Shown one piece after another: positions 41,837 through 52,956 of a DNA stretch of 64,000 bases. Positions within the stretch are counted from its first letter, which is position 1. The number at the start of each line of letters is the position of its first letter. Source of the stretch: Adiantum capillus-veneris. Its lineage: Eukaryota; Streptophyta; Polypodiopsida; Polypodiales; Pteridaceae. A program made the translations under genes and the position numbers. A model generated the notes under the pieces. The model did not search any database, was not told where the DNA came from, and saw nothing but the letters and a program-made list of their open reading frames with translations. The DNA lies in NCBI GenBank assembly GCA_014529385.2, contig CM043944.1, positions 73,396,884 to 73,460,883 on the forward strand, read 5' to 3'.

Positions 41837-42692
41837 TCCCCCAATGCGGTCAAGTAATCGCCCTCGATTACGCCTGCAAAACAGATAGAGGCCATAAACT
41901 GTCTTAGCAGACACTGACTGCTAGTACCGACGCACTAGGAACAACACATCTAGCACATGTACCAATCGACAGTCACATCACAGGACATCACTTGACATCA
42001 CATTCAAAAATTCATTCCAAATCTCAGACCATGATTAATCGGCAACGTATTTAGCAATCGCATCTAGATCCAATCGGGACCTCACGAATGCCTCATTAAC
42101 TAATCCATATTGCAATCATTTCTATAGAGATTTATGAGACCGAAATGTTGCAGTCATTTCGTCTATCAGTTCCTGCACTTAAACAAGTCAAGTACAAATC
42201 AATCAGTATCATTTTCATTATCGGAAATTCCAATTCATAAAGTCATACAACAGAACACTGTCAACTTAACAATATCCCTGAAACCCAAAGGGCCATTAAT
42301 GACTCTATATCAAATCAAAGTATCGGGGCAATTTGTGGACATATGAGTGGAGTGACTCCCCTCTTGTGCATACCCGCTGAACTAGATTTGCCCATGACGA
42401 AATCGGGGTTCTATCGAAGTAGATTATGCTAAATCGATTGCTTCAAGGTAAAGTTTCACAATCTGAGGAGTATCTGCAAAGTCCTCCTCCTCCATCCACT
42501 TCGCATCCAATGCGGGATAGTTCTTGAATTTAACCAAGAACCGCCGTATCACTTTACCTTTTATCTTTCTATCTCTATGTATCAGTATCTGTTCCGACAC
42601 GAGTATCTCCTCGCTTTCCTCCACTTCGGGTTGCTCATCTGGCTCCCCATCATCGAGCACATCGACTTTAAAAGGCTTTAGAGAAAGCTCAA
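41837..42692 (-). pseudogene. B2 element 3' part: chromodomain and 3' untranslated region
   Basis: On the minus strand from about 42690 the frame reads SLKPFKVDVLDDGEPDEQPE then GKVIRRFLVKFKNYPALDAK and WMEEEDFADTPQIVKLYLEA. This is collinear with the chromodomain end of gypsy B (57770-58018), which in such elements reads histone marks to steer integration. The downstream part (42420-41837) matches the B 3' untranslated region (58020-58614) and ends in a purine tract, ATTGGGGGA. The sense is opposite to gypsy C and B nearby. Confidence 0.85.
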
Positions 42693-42925
42693 GAACGACA
42701 CAAAAGGCAGCAGATCGACACCGTCGCGATTTGAAATTAAAGGAGAACGATTGGGTGCTCTTTACATTTTGAGAAGACATGCCTGAGAAAGAAAAGAAAA
42801 AGGAGCGGCTTTTTCCAAAGCTTAGCATGAGATACTATGGACCTTTCCGGATACAAGAAAAGATAAATGATGTCTCCTTTAAACTGAAGCTGCTCGATAC
42901 TTGGAGAATTCACAATGCTTTTCAT
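42693..42925 (+). pseudogene. Inverted integrase C-terminal piece of a B-type element
   Basis: The plus strand carries CTCAAGAACGACA through GATACTTGGAGAATTCACAA, matching 57520-57755 of gypsy B (DVSFKLKLLDTWRIHNAFH in translation). It should precede the chromodomain piece at 42692 in the same direction but is inverted. It abuts the primer-site complement GCTGATACCA at 42926-42935. Confidence 0.8.
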
Positions 42926-42936
42926 GCTGATACCAC

Positions 42937-43134
42937 TGTAACAAACTTGGACACTCCAAGTCAAGATTCTACCGCGACGCAACAGAGATTCACTTCAAAC
43001 CAGTTCACAATTCACACTTGATTCCACACAGCCCGACAGAGATTCACTTCAAAACAATTCACAATTCACACTTGATTCGACATAGCCCGACAGAGTTCCG
43101 TGCCTAGAGTTATTGGCCCCAAAGACTGGCGCCC
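42937..43134 (-). repeat. B2 5' LTR, left part (split by gypsy C)
   Basis: Complement of the LTR end (TGTAACAAACTTGGACACTC) with the primer site alongside at 42926-42935. It contains an internal duplication of about 70 bases (ACAGAGATTCACTTCAAA repeated). It continues at 60238 after gypsy C; the five bases CGCCC at 43130-43134 and 60233-60237 are the gypsy C target duplication. Confidence 0.88.
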
Positions 43135-43518
43135 TGTTATGTCCCACTCACAGGAGAGGGGATCTAGCCCAGATACCGTCGGGATGGGTGTCCAGTGTCC
43201 GGGCGGACGTAGTGTGAACACGGCCAGTGTGGCTGGCCATTATTATAAAAGGGAGGCCAAGGCCTCATTTACAGTTATCGACCCCCACTCGCAAAGTGCC
43301 AGTGGTTAGCCCGCGAGGCTAGGAGTGCGCGAGGTCACCTCGAGAAGGTGAGGCCGGGTTGTATGGGACGTCCGGTCTTACAGGTGCACGTCTACGTCCT
43401 CAGATGCTGCCCCATCACGGGGGAGCTGCCAGATGGTGGCTATGGTCGGGAGGTTCGTCCGACGCGCATCTGTAGGCGGTCCGTGTGGCCGGGAAATCCT
43501 ATCTCCGCGTTCGTTTCA
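43135..43518 (+). repeat. Gypsy C 5' LTR
   Basis: 384 bases, TGTTATGTCCCACTC to TTCGTTTCA, with a TATA box TATAAAA at 43244-43250 preceding AGGGAGGCC. Confidence 0.92.
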
Positions 43519-43530
43519 TGGTATCACAGC
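43519..43530 (+). promoter_or_regulatory. Gypsy C primer-binding site
   Basis: TGGTATCACAGC directly follows the LTR; it differs from the usual TGGTATCAGAGC at one position. Confidence 0.85.
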
Positions 43531-43682
43531 CAGCTTGGCTGCACGAAGGACCGTGTGCACACCTACGGAACAGTTCGGGTCGAAAAACCTCGTGTTTGCG
43601 TAATTTTTTAGTGATTAAATTGCTGAAATTACTTACTTTTCTTCTCGAAAGCATGTTTGCAGGTAAATAATACAGTTCAACT

Positions 43683-43705
43683 GCTGATTTTTGATAAAAA
43701 TCAGC
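43683..43705. other. Perfect leader hairpin in gypsy C
   Basis: GCTGATTTTT and AAAAATCAGC flank a GAT loop. It lies between the primer site and gag, where retroelement RNAs often carry structured signals. Confidence 0.6.
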
Positions 43706-44111
43706 AAATTAACAGATGGGAGTGCTGGAAATTGAAAGATTTCCGATGAATATAATGGTTTTCGATGAAAAGCAGTGTATTTACCCTTAATTTGCTGGTT
43801 TTATATTAAAATTGAGCATCTAGTGACTCTTTCAACCTCTCTGCAACCTCATTCTCTGTATGAAACGCCTCTAGAGACACGGAGAGAATGAAATGAAATG
43901 ATATATTAACGTCTACAAAAGGCCAAAATGACCTATGAGACCAACTAATTACAATGATGAGTCTAGTACCAAGTCTGGGTACAAACAAAGAACTGATAGG
44001 AGTGCTACCGACTCCTATGGGTGGCTGGTAGGCTGAGCAATGGTATCATGGCATAAAGGTACAAAGTGGGGATAAGTGTCACCATGATACAATATAGCAG
44101 TAGCATGAAGC

Positions 44112-45240
44112 CTATCCTAATCGACACTCTGGGTGTCGTGCTAGAATCCTGCGGATCCTCTGCCGCAATCTCCGCTGGTGCTGCGTGCCTCCCCTCCTCA
44201 GTCGCGGTCGTCTCGATCTCCCTAACTCTATAGCTCGATCAATGAGATTACCGTTGGTGTGTGTATGGGTGGGAACCGAGCTCTGTGATGATGGTGTCCC
44301 CTCTGCCTCTGTGGTACTCAGACTGAAGAAATCTGAGATGCGTCTCTGGGACTGTCTCTGTCTTTGCCCATTCACTAGAGCGTCTCTATGTCTCTGAATC
44401 TCAAGTAGGAATAATCCAAGACATCTTTGATCCTGATATCTCATGACTCTATCTAACGAGTCAAAACCATCTCTGAATAGACAATGAAAGCATCCACGTA
44501 TCTCATAGTAGACTGTGCAGCGACATATGTAGTGAAACTTTGGCTCTGGCTCTGCATGGCATAACTGACATATCCTACTGTCTGCTGGTATGCCTCTGAA
44601 TCTACCTGTCTCAATGCTGGTGTGAAGATGTGCGAATCTGGCCTATAGCACATCGTAACCCATGAGATAGATGTGTGTCCATGTAACTGGGCCGTGTGAC
44701 AAATCCGTCTGTCGTGAGTTGGAGAAGATGCTCTCTATAGCAAACCCTCTTCGTACCCAACTCCCGTGATGGCTCTATCCATGTCCTCTTGCTATCAAGC
44801 TGGATAAGATCCTGCCGAATGAGTCTAGTAGTCTCCATCCGTGTAAGAGCCAAGGATGGTGCATCAAGAGAATACTGGAAAGGGGGCAGCGTGTCCATGC
44901 TGAAACCATGCCTCTGAAACCATGAGCTCATCTGTGCATACCAACATGATGTATCTCCCTGTAATGCCAGCTGTCTGGATGACTCAAGAGCAAGCCTGGC
45001 ATACCTGTCCCTGGTGGTGTCCCATAAGCTCTGTACAAATGATATTGATCTGGTGAGTGCCTCAACCTCCATAGGTCGGGCAGCCAGCTCCGCTCGTATG
45101 ATGTCATGTGGGACTGAGGCCTTGGCTCTAATCAGCCTAGAAATCATAGATATCAAGGGTCTCTCCATATTACTCCATCCAGCACTGTCAATAGACGGTC
45201 CCCAAACCTGAACCCCGTAGTGCATAACTGAAGCGACCAA
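44112..45240 (-). pseudogene. LINE C-terminal region
   Basis: Frames 45240-44611 (MHYGVQVWGPSID, then a long alpha-helical stretch), 44653-44453 and 44444-44112 follow the reverse transcriptase. The last frame includes MRYQDQRCLGLFLLEIQ and an Arg-rich end. Short CxxC-type spacing appears when frames are combined, as in the zinc region of LINE proteins. Position and strand fit the distal end of ORF2. Confidence 0.65.
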
Positions 45241-45465
45241 AGTATCGAAAAGCCAGAGCTTTGTTCAAGGTTCCTGGAACTGAACCTGCGAACAAATCCT
45301 CTCTAAACCGCCTAGGGCTGCATAGTCACGAGTCAATCTAGTGTCTACTGCCACTTTCAATGTGAACCTCGGTCCACTAAAGACCACCCCAAGATATGTG
45401 TATGCATCAGTGTACTCCATACTGTCCTGCCCATATGTGAAAGTAGGTGATGATCTCCTAACCCA

Positions 45466-46427
45466 CTATGGCGTGGTATTAAATACCATGACCTTGGTTT
45501 TACCAAGGTTGACAGACAATCCACTATCCTCTGCAAAACTATGCAATGCGTCCAAATGTCTCTGCATACCCTCTGGTGAGTCTGATATCAACACGATATC
45601 GTCAGCATACAATAAAAGAGGGATCCATGTCCTTGCAAGCTGAGCACCTCTATCTCCTCCTCTGTCAATATAATCAGAGACCTCATCAACATACATACCA
45701 AATAAAGTAGAGGACAGTGGGCATCCCTGTTTCACTCCGATAGTGGAGTGAACTATGTCAGATATCCCCTCTAATGTGCGTACATGACCCATCACTGAAC
45801 TATACAATGCTATAATCCCCCACATCAGCTTTGTGGGTACCCCCAATTCCATAAGTCGGCGCATCAATCTGGCCTCGGTACTGTGTCAAAAGCTTTGCGG
45901 AAATCCACAAAGCTGCAGTATATTCGTCTACCATGTGCTCAACCCTCCTCAATGATAGCTCAGAGTGTAAAGACATCATCTAGTGTGGAGAAACCCCTCC
46001 TGAAACCAGTCTGCCCAGGTGCCTGTATGCCCATAATCTCTGCCCAACTGCTCAACCTATGCTCGAGGATGGATGCATATAACCGTGCCAATGTGTGTTC
46101 TACCATGATAGCACGGTAATTCCCCGGCACTGTGGGGTCTCCTGTCGTGAAGATAGGTACAATAGTAGATAATCTCCAAGACTCAGGGAAGCCCTCACAC
46201 ATGACACGGTTGAATAATTGTGCAAGCATCTCTGCCAACAAATCCCCAGCATGTATAATGTGCTCTGCTACCAAACCCTCATGATCCTGTGCCCGTCCGG
46301 TCTTCATCCTATCAATGGCCTCCTTTACCATCTCAGTGGTAAAGAAGGTGCTCGTAGCCGGACAAGTGGGTCTGGTAGTGGTGGTTGTCCAGGTACAGTG
46401 TATAAAGATGTTGCATACTGCCCCCAT
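45466..46427 (-). pseudogene. LINE reverse transcriptase
   Basis: The first frame (46427-45960) has MVKEAIDRMKTGRAQDHEGL, ESWRLSTIVPIF and GQTGFRRGFSTLDDVFTL. The second (45867-45466) has LMRRLMELGVPTKLMW, GVKQGCPLSSTLFGMYVDEV and the catalytic LLLYADDIVLIS, followed by HSFAEDSGLSVNLGKTKVM. These are blocks of the non-LTR reverse transcriptase with its catalytic Asp pair intact. A frameshift lies between the two frames. Confidence 0.9.
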
Positions 46428-46971
46428 ATCTCTGTAGAAGTAATCACTGGTGGGGGAGACTCCTCATGGAATAGATGCCAAGCCCCTCCTGAATCTCTAC
46501 TAAGGAAGAGCTGATATAAATCTTGCTCCATCTGGACCAAGAAAGCTCGCTTCTTCCGTCGCACTAGTTGTCGTGTAGCAATACGAGACTGTCTATAGGT
46601 GATCACTCCCAATGTAAGCTCCTGCTGTATCTGAGCTCTCCTCTGTCGACACTCCTCATCATACCAGCTGTTCTGAGGCATGTGCCCAGAACGACGTCTC
46701 TGCCCAGGCTGAGTGTGTGGGTATGCCTCTGTCTCGCTGCCCCATGTAATGTCATTGTCAGCATAGATGTGATCTCCTCCACTGTCTATACTGGCTCTGA
46801 TGTGCATAAAAGCCTACGTATCTCCTCTGCATAGACCGAGTCAGTCTCTGGTGTAAAAGTATAGCGTGGATGTCTACCACCCCGTGAGGCCTGAGATGTA
46901 TTGTACTCAAAGGAGACTGATAATGTCAAAAGTGCATGATCTACTGCTATCCCAACAGGCCTGGGCCCCAC
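46325..46971 (-). pseudogene. LINE linker between endonuclease and reverse transcriptase
   Basis: Contains NSWYDEECRQRRAQIQQEL, a common motif between the endonuclease and reverse transcriptase of LINEs, then a Trp/Pro-rich segment. It overlaps neighbouring frames at both ends. Confidence 0.75.
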
Positions 46972-47683
46972 TGTGAAATCCTGAATGTGAGATAAAGCTC
47001 GGATGTGTCAGAACATAGTCTACAGTGCTGGACCCATGTCTGTGTGGAAAACAAGTAAAACCTGTAGACAATGGGAAAGTCGGTAAGCCATTCAGTATGG
47101 CTAAACTGTGAGTAGTCATCATCTCTCTCAGGTATCTCCCATACTCTATATGCTCTCTGTCGTGTGAGCATCTCTCAAGTCCCATCTCCTCTGAGGTGTC
47201 ATAGAAGACTGTCTGTGAGCTGCCTGTACGGGCATTGAAATCCCCCAAAAGTATGATGTCTCCATCTCTGGAGAACTCCCAAATATCATCATCAAATACA
47301 AAAAAAGGAGACCGTCCTCTGGGTGAAGCATATACTGAAGTGCTGGGAGGAAAATAGCATATGGCGATGTACAAGAAACGTCCAGTCTCTGCCCTCAGCC
47401 TCACCCACAAGTATCTGGCCCGATCATCTCTCCGAACTATGTGCAGTAGTGGTTGGAGCTCCTCTCTGAAAAGAATTGCTACACCTCCTGATCCTCTAGT
47501 CCCATGCGCAGATCTGGTGCATGTCCGGCAAGCTGTCTCCCATCTGTATCTTGATATATGCGGCATCAACTGTCTTGGAGCCTGATGAGTCTCTGAGTAG
47601 AAAACAATGTCTCTCTCTCTGAAGCTGTCCTCCAAGGCCCCCACATCAAGTCTATACGAACCATTACAGTTCCAAACCGGCAT
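46907..47683 (-). pseudogene. LINE AP-type endonuclease
   Basis: 258-residue frame with RDIVFYSETHQ (the E of the active site), RGSGGVAILFREEL, DIILLGDFNARTG (the GDFN block) and HRHGSSTVDYVLTHP (the S.VDY/H block). These are the conserved blocks of the exonuclease III-like endonuclease that nicks target DNA to prime LINE insertion. The C-terminal residues run into another frame. Confidence 0.9.
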
Positions 47684-47880
47684 CCTGAGAGTGGTCCCAT
47701 AGGTCTCGCACCGTCATGTAGAGCGGTGCTCTGTAATCACTACTCTTCCATTTCTGTAGAAAGCTAACTTTCCCTTCTCCCTTGCTGCTATAATCTCTGG
47801 CATGACCTCTCTCATATGTGCAAGCTGTGAGAGCGTAAGATCATCTCCTAAAAAGATACCTGTTTTCTTGAGGGTTGGCC

Positions 47881-48552
47881 TCTTCTTTAAAAAGTCTTCT
47901 TTTCTTCAATGGAGGGAAAGCGCAAAATGAGAGAGAGAGAGAGAGAGATACCTCTCTCTGTATGCTTGCTTGGCATGGAGTGGAATTCTGCAGGGAAGCG
48001 TGAGGAAAAGGCTGGGAGAGTAGAGCTACTGGTTTTTTTTTTCCAACGTGGAGAGGCCCCTTGCGCTGGCTCCTACCTGGCATCTCCTTCGCCTGCTGGG
48101 CACACGCAGGCACGCGTAGGCTGCTGCCCCTTTCTTTCCACGCATCACCCCAAGGTTACGGCAGAATCTCTCAGCGCCATATTTTTAATTTTTTTTTAAC
48201 GCACCTCTTCTCTCTCTTCGTTATATTTTATTAAGTGACTTTTATTAAGTGGGCCTTTCATTTTAAAGTATGGCCAGGACTTTTTGAGTTTTTTAAGCTA
48301 TGGTCTAAAACCTGAGTTATTAAAATAACTCACTTACAGAGACTTCAAAGTTTGCAAAGAAACTCATTTTTGAGCTCTCTACTTCTTTCTGCTGCTCCTC
48401 CCTCTCACCTGCTCGCGCTCCCGCCATCACCTACTCGCCTTCAGACGCTCACGTCGATGCGTAGAGCTCTTCAAACTTCGACTTTTCGTGAACGAAAAGT
48501 GAAGAAAAGGCTCGGTTTTGCGTGAATTTTCCAGTTTTTCAAGCCCTTCGCC
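47881..48552 (+). other. Gypsy C leader, distal part
   Basis: Noncoding sequence before gag with a short GA tract (47930-47948) and two perfect palindromes: TGAGTTATT-AA-AATAACTCA at 48313-48332, and ACTTTTCGT-GA-ACGAAAAGT at 48481-48500. Confidence 0.65.
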
Positions 48553-49480
48553 ATGGATTCCTCCAGCTCAAATGCACAGCGTGACGACGCGCCAGGTAAC
48601 ATCCAAATTCCATTCACGCATGCTCTCTATACATGATTACAACTACTTTCCAGAGTTTCGACCAACGTGTTACCGCTCTAGAAAACGCGAATGTTCAGAC
48701 GATCCTTCGCTTGGCCTCTCTCGAAGGGGTTGTAGAAGGGCTCAGTTCTCGACTCTCTACTCTCGAAAATATGGCTCAGTCGACGACTGCACGTATTTCC
48801 GAGAGCGAAACCCATCTCCAGCATTTGCGGACGCAAATTGCTGCTTTTGGGCGTTCGCAGGGTGGTCCGACTGCTACAATTCCGTACAAAACTACAAATT
48901 TCTCAGGTGAAGAGGAGGAGTGTACGGAATTGGCCGTAAATAACTGGCTGCACCAGTGAACCACATACTTTGATCTCCATGGGGAGCATGATGAACGGAG
49001 GATTCAGTCGATTCCTCTCTATTGCGCAGTAAGGCGCTTACCTGGTGGCATGACATGACAGAGAAGCCTACGACGTGGGCTGATTTTTGTGTGAAATTCA
49101 AGAGGGATTTCGCCAAAATGGACCCTTTGAAAGCCTATGCAAAACTGCAGAGTCTTTCGATGAAAACTCTGTCGTTTGATAAATATACGACAGCTTTCAA
49201 AGAGGCACTCACCTTCTGCAAGGTGGATTCTACGCACGCCGTGCACATGTACTTGTTGGGGTTCCATGAAGATTACCGTTGGGCCTTGATCAAGGACAAA
49301 GCCCCGACTGATGTCGAGGATGCAGTGGCCAAGGCCAGGACGTTCCATTTGATAAATGGAGCGAATCCGAGGGTGCTTCGAGGAAGCGACCCCGATTCCA
49401 GCATAAGTCCAAATCACCGCCGAGATCTTCTCAAGAAAAGAAAAAAGCCAGGAACGCTTCAGTTGTTGATGCAGTGAAGA
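48553..49480 (+). pseudogene. Gypsy C gag
   Basis: Begins MDSSSSNAQRDDAPG at 48553, then shifts frame. A coiled-coil-like stretch (FDQRVTALENANVQTILRLA, SRLSTLENMAQST) leads to a capsid region with an in-frame stop replacing Trp (NWLHQ stop TTYFDL). After another shift comes the capsid core KALTWWHDM, FKRDFAKMDPLKAYAKLQ and DVEDAVAKAR. The zinc knuckle follows in the next frame. Frameshifts and the nonsense change make it nonfunctional. Confidence 0.85.
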
Positions 49481-49962
49481 AGGGGGCTTGCTTCGGATGT
49501 GGCCAGACGGGTCACCAAATCAAGGATTGCCCTAAGAAGAAAAAGACGCAGAAACCGCAAGGCCGTCCTTCGGTTCAAATCCACGAGATCTCAGGTAACT
49601 CTGATATTGTTCAAGTTGAAATCCATCATTTAGCGCACAATTCATGCGCTAATTGTACTTTTAGCACCAAAGTGTTTGGTAAGCACGATTTTCTCCGTTT
49701 CCCCGGGAAGATCAATGGTCACGACGTGACCGTACTCCTTGATAATGAAAGCTCACACAATTTTGTGGATGCAAAATTGGTGCAGAAACTGAACCTACGG
49801 ACGCAGGACAGTGACAATGAGTATCGCGTAAAGATGGCTCGTGGCGTGGATACGGATGTATGGAATCGGATGGTTCCAGACTTGTCGCTCGAGCTAGCTG
49901 ATTACAAAGAGAACCTGGACTTCCACATCATGCGCCTGGACAAAGCACATGTGGTTTTATGA
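49474..49962 (+). pseudogene. Gypsy C zinc knuckle and protease
   Basis: Starts with CFGCGQTGHQIKDC, a standard CCHC knuckle. After a linker comes KINGHDVTVLLDNESSHNF, the retropepsin active site, in which the usual D(S/T)G is DNE. It then has WNRMVPDLSLEL and MRLDKAHVVL. The two G-to-A changes in the active site and the Trp-to-stop change in gag fit cytosine methylation and deamination on the opposite strand. Confidence 0.85.
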
Positions 49963-51835
49963 TAAACAAGACTCATTGTATATAGACTATGTACATCACT
50001 CTCTTGTTTTTGTTAAACAGAACATGCCTCATGTATCTGTGTCGTTTTGTAATCAGAAGTCTGTAAATAATGGTTTTGTAATACCAATTGTTACTGCTTT
50101 GGAAATGTATAAAGAAATAAAGTCTTCAGATGTTGACTTTTATCAATGTGTACCATCTGCTTGGTTTGATTCATTAGTGCTTGGTACTTCTGTCACTGAA
50201 TTTCGTAAAAATATTTCATGTTCTTCTGTTGAACTTGGGGATTCCGACGAATCCAACCTTATCCGCGAAATCATGACTGATTTCAAGGACGTTTTTCCTA
50301 ATGATCTACCTCCAGGCTTGCCACCTTCGAGAGGAGTAGATCATGGCATTGAGTTGGTGGCTGGTAGTCAGCCCTTCTCAAAGCAACCCTATCGGTTTAG
50401 TAAAACCGAGGAGGACGAGATTCAACGACAGCTGAAGGATTATCTCGGCAGGGGTTTTGTTCGGCCTAGCAAATCCCTGTGGGGAGCGCGAGTGCTACTT
50501 TCTCGAAAGAAGGATAACACTAAGCGCTTCTGCGTGGATTACAAGGGATTGAATAAACTCACTGTCAAGAACAAGTATCCGCTCCCGCGCATGGACGATC
50601 TGATAGATCAGCTCCATGGAGCGTTGTATTTTACGAAGATAGACCTGCGATCAGGCTATCATCATATACGGATCAAACTGGAAGATATTCCTAAGACAGG
50701 CTTCCATACGCGTTATGGTCACTACGAGTTTTTGGTCTTGCCTTTTGGTTTGACCAATGCTCCAGCTACGTTCCAACAGATGATGAATGATCTGCTGAGA
50801 CCATTTTTAGGCAACTTCGTTGTTGTATTTCTCGATGATATCTTGATCTACAGCCGAAGTTTGTCTGAGCACCTAGTGCATATACGCACTGTTCTCGAAG
50901 TACTGAGAACTGAGAAGCTTTACACTAAGGCTTCGAAGTGTGAATTCTTTAAAAAAGAGCTTTTGTACTTGGGTCACATCATTACTCGTGATGAAATTCG
51001 CGTCGACCCTAAAAAGTTGGATAAAGTGCGAAATTGGCCCATTCTGAAGAATGTACGCCAAGTAAAGTCCTTTTTAGGCTTTACTGGATTCTTTCGCAAG
51101 TTTATCAAGGATTACTCTAAAGTTGCTGCTCCGCTTACGCAACTTTTAAAAGGAGGGGTGAAAGGGCGGAAGACTTCGGGTCCTCATCGTAAAGGTAATC
51201 CCCCTGTTGTCTTGAATGAGCGTCTCGACGAGAGCTTTCAGACACTAAAGCACTCGGTGACTACTGCGCCAATATTGCACATTGTGAATCCTAGCAAACC
51301 GTTTGTGGTTGAAACGGATGCTAGCGATTATGCTATTGGTGCGGCATTATACCAAGATGGACGTCCTGCTGCGTTTGAAAGTAAGAAGCTTTCTGACGCT
51401 GAGATGCGTTATCCAACGTACGAGAAGGAGCTTTACGCCGTAGTCCACGCCCTGAGGAAATGGCGGCACTACTTGTATGGCTCTACGTTTGTTGCATGGA
51501 CAGATCATCACTCCTTGCGCTATATTTGTGATCATGGTGATCTCCGAGGCCGGAAGGCTAGATGGGTTGAGCTTATGCAAGAGTTTGACTTTGAGATCCG
51601 TTATAGAAAAGGATCTAGCAATCGAGTTGCCGATGCGCTCAGCAGGATTCCTGAGGTCAATGCCTTGTCTATGGCTGAAATCTTGACGGAATTCTATCTC
51701 TCTCTCCGAGGGCTATGTCGTTCCGATGGCCATTTTGGCAAGATATGGAACGAGGTCGAAGCGGGGCATGACTTGCATACAGGCTTGGGTGGTCCGGAGA
51801 CCCAAGTGAGTCGTGCTGGAGAGACGAGACAGTGA
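49949..51835 (+). pseudogene. Gypsy C reverse transcriptase and RNase H
   Basis: 628-residue open frame, the longest gypsy frame in the window. Reverse transcriptase blocks: [64 protein letters not shown] and the catalytic VVFLDDILIYS. Next come the connection (RNWPILKNVRQVKSFLGFTG) and RNase H with VVETDASDYAIGAAL, YEKELYAVVHALRKW, WTDHHSLRY and SNRVADALSRI, so all acidic catalytic positions are present. The end is out of frame with the integrase. It overlaps the protease frame by 14 bases in a different frame. Confidence 0.95.
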
Positions 51836-51859
51836 CAATATTCCATTAGAGGTGGACTA

Positions 51860-52743
51860 TTGTTTAGAAATGGTAAAGTCTGCATACCGGAAATCGATGA
51901 GATTCGACAAAGGATTTTGTGCGAATGCCACGATGTTCCTAGCGCTGGGCACCCAGGCATCCAGAGAACTTTGGCTTTGGTCAAGCGATATTTCTATTGG
52001 CCAAGAATGCGCTCTTACATAGAGAGCTATGTGAAGAGATGCGCTCAGTGTCAGGTCAATAAGGCAGAGCGCCTTAAGAAAGCTGGCCTGCTACACCCAT
52101 TGGAAATTCTAGATGCCAAGTGGCAAAGTATTTCCATGGACTTCATCGTTGGTTTGCCAAATACTAGTCGAGGCAATGACGCTATTTGGGTTGTGGTCGA
52201 TAGACTCACAAAAATGGCGAAGTTTATACCAACGAAGTCGACAGTAAAAAGCCATGAGTTGGCGGTTTTATTTGTCGATCAGCTTTATAAGATATATGGT
52301 CTCCCAGAAGATATCGTCAGTGATCGTGATACTAAGTTCACTGGCCGATTTTGGCGAGATGTCTTTGCTCACCTTCAGACGAAGTTGAGTATGTCGTCTT
52401 CTGACCATCCTGAGTCCGACGGACAAACTGAGAGGATGAATCAGACGTTAGAGGACATGTTGAGAACCTATGTCTCTCATAGGCAATCTGACTGGGAAAG
52501 GTATCTTCCACAGTTAGAGTTTGCCTATAATAGTAGCAAGCATTCTGCTACTGGATTTAGCCCATTCATGTTGATGTATGGATTTGAGCCTAAATCCCCA
52601 ATTGCTATTGGCTTAGAGAAAGTCAAGGAACGCCAAGCTCGTGATTTCATGTATGACATGCAAGAAATGCTCGAATTTGGCTAAGGATAGTATAAGAACG
52701 GCTCGTGATCGCGGCTCGTGATCGAGTCACTACTTATGCTAAT
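51860..52743 (+). pseudogene. Gypsy C integrase, zinc domain and core
   Basis: The HHCC domain is seen as HPGIQRTLALVKRYFYWPRM and CAQCQVNKAERLKKAG. Core: SISMDFIVGLP (first D), DIVSDRDTKFTGRFW (second D), HPESDGQTERMNQTLEDM (E). A frameshift near 52680 and a small local duplication (CGGCTCGTGATCG twice) precede the point where gypsy B is inserted at 52744. The integrase tail continues at 59246. Confidence 0.93.
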
Positions 52744-52876
52744 TGTCACAAAGTGATGACGTGGCAGACAGCAAAAACCCTTATGTCTACCAGAAACCCT
52801 AATTTCCGAAAATCGCGGATATTTTTGAGCAACGCAAATCTCAGCTTTTGGCCAGAAAAGCATAATTGCTCTCATT

Positions 52877-52956
<80 letters not shown>

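Larger units (their letters stand above)
43830..47880 (-). mobile_element. LINE (non-LTR) retrotransposon, degenerate, minus strand
   Basis: Minus-strand order: AP-type endonuclease, linker, reverse transcriptase, C-terminal cysteine region. It lies inside the leader of gypsy C, so it inserted after C. Boundaries are approximate: no poly-A tail or target duplication was found. The segments are in at least six reading frames, so it cannot be expressed as one protein. Confidence 0.85.
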
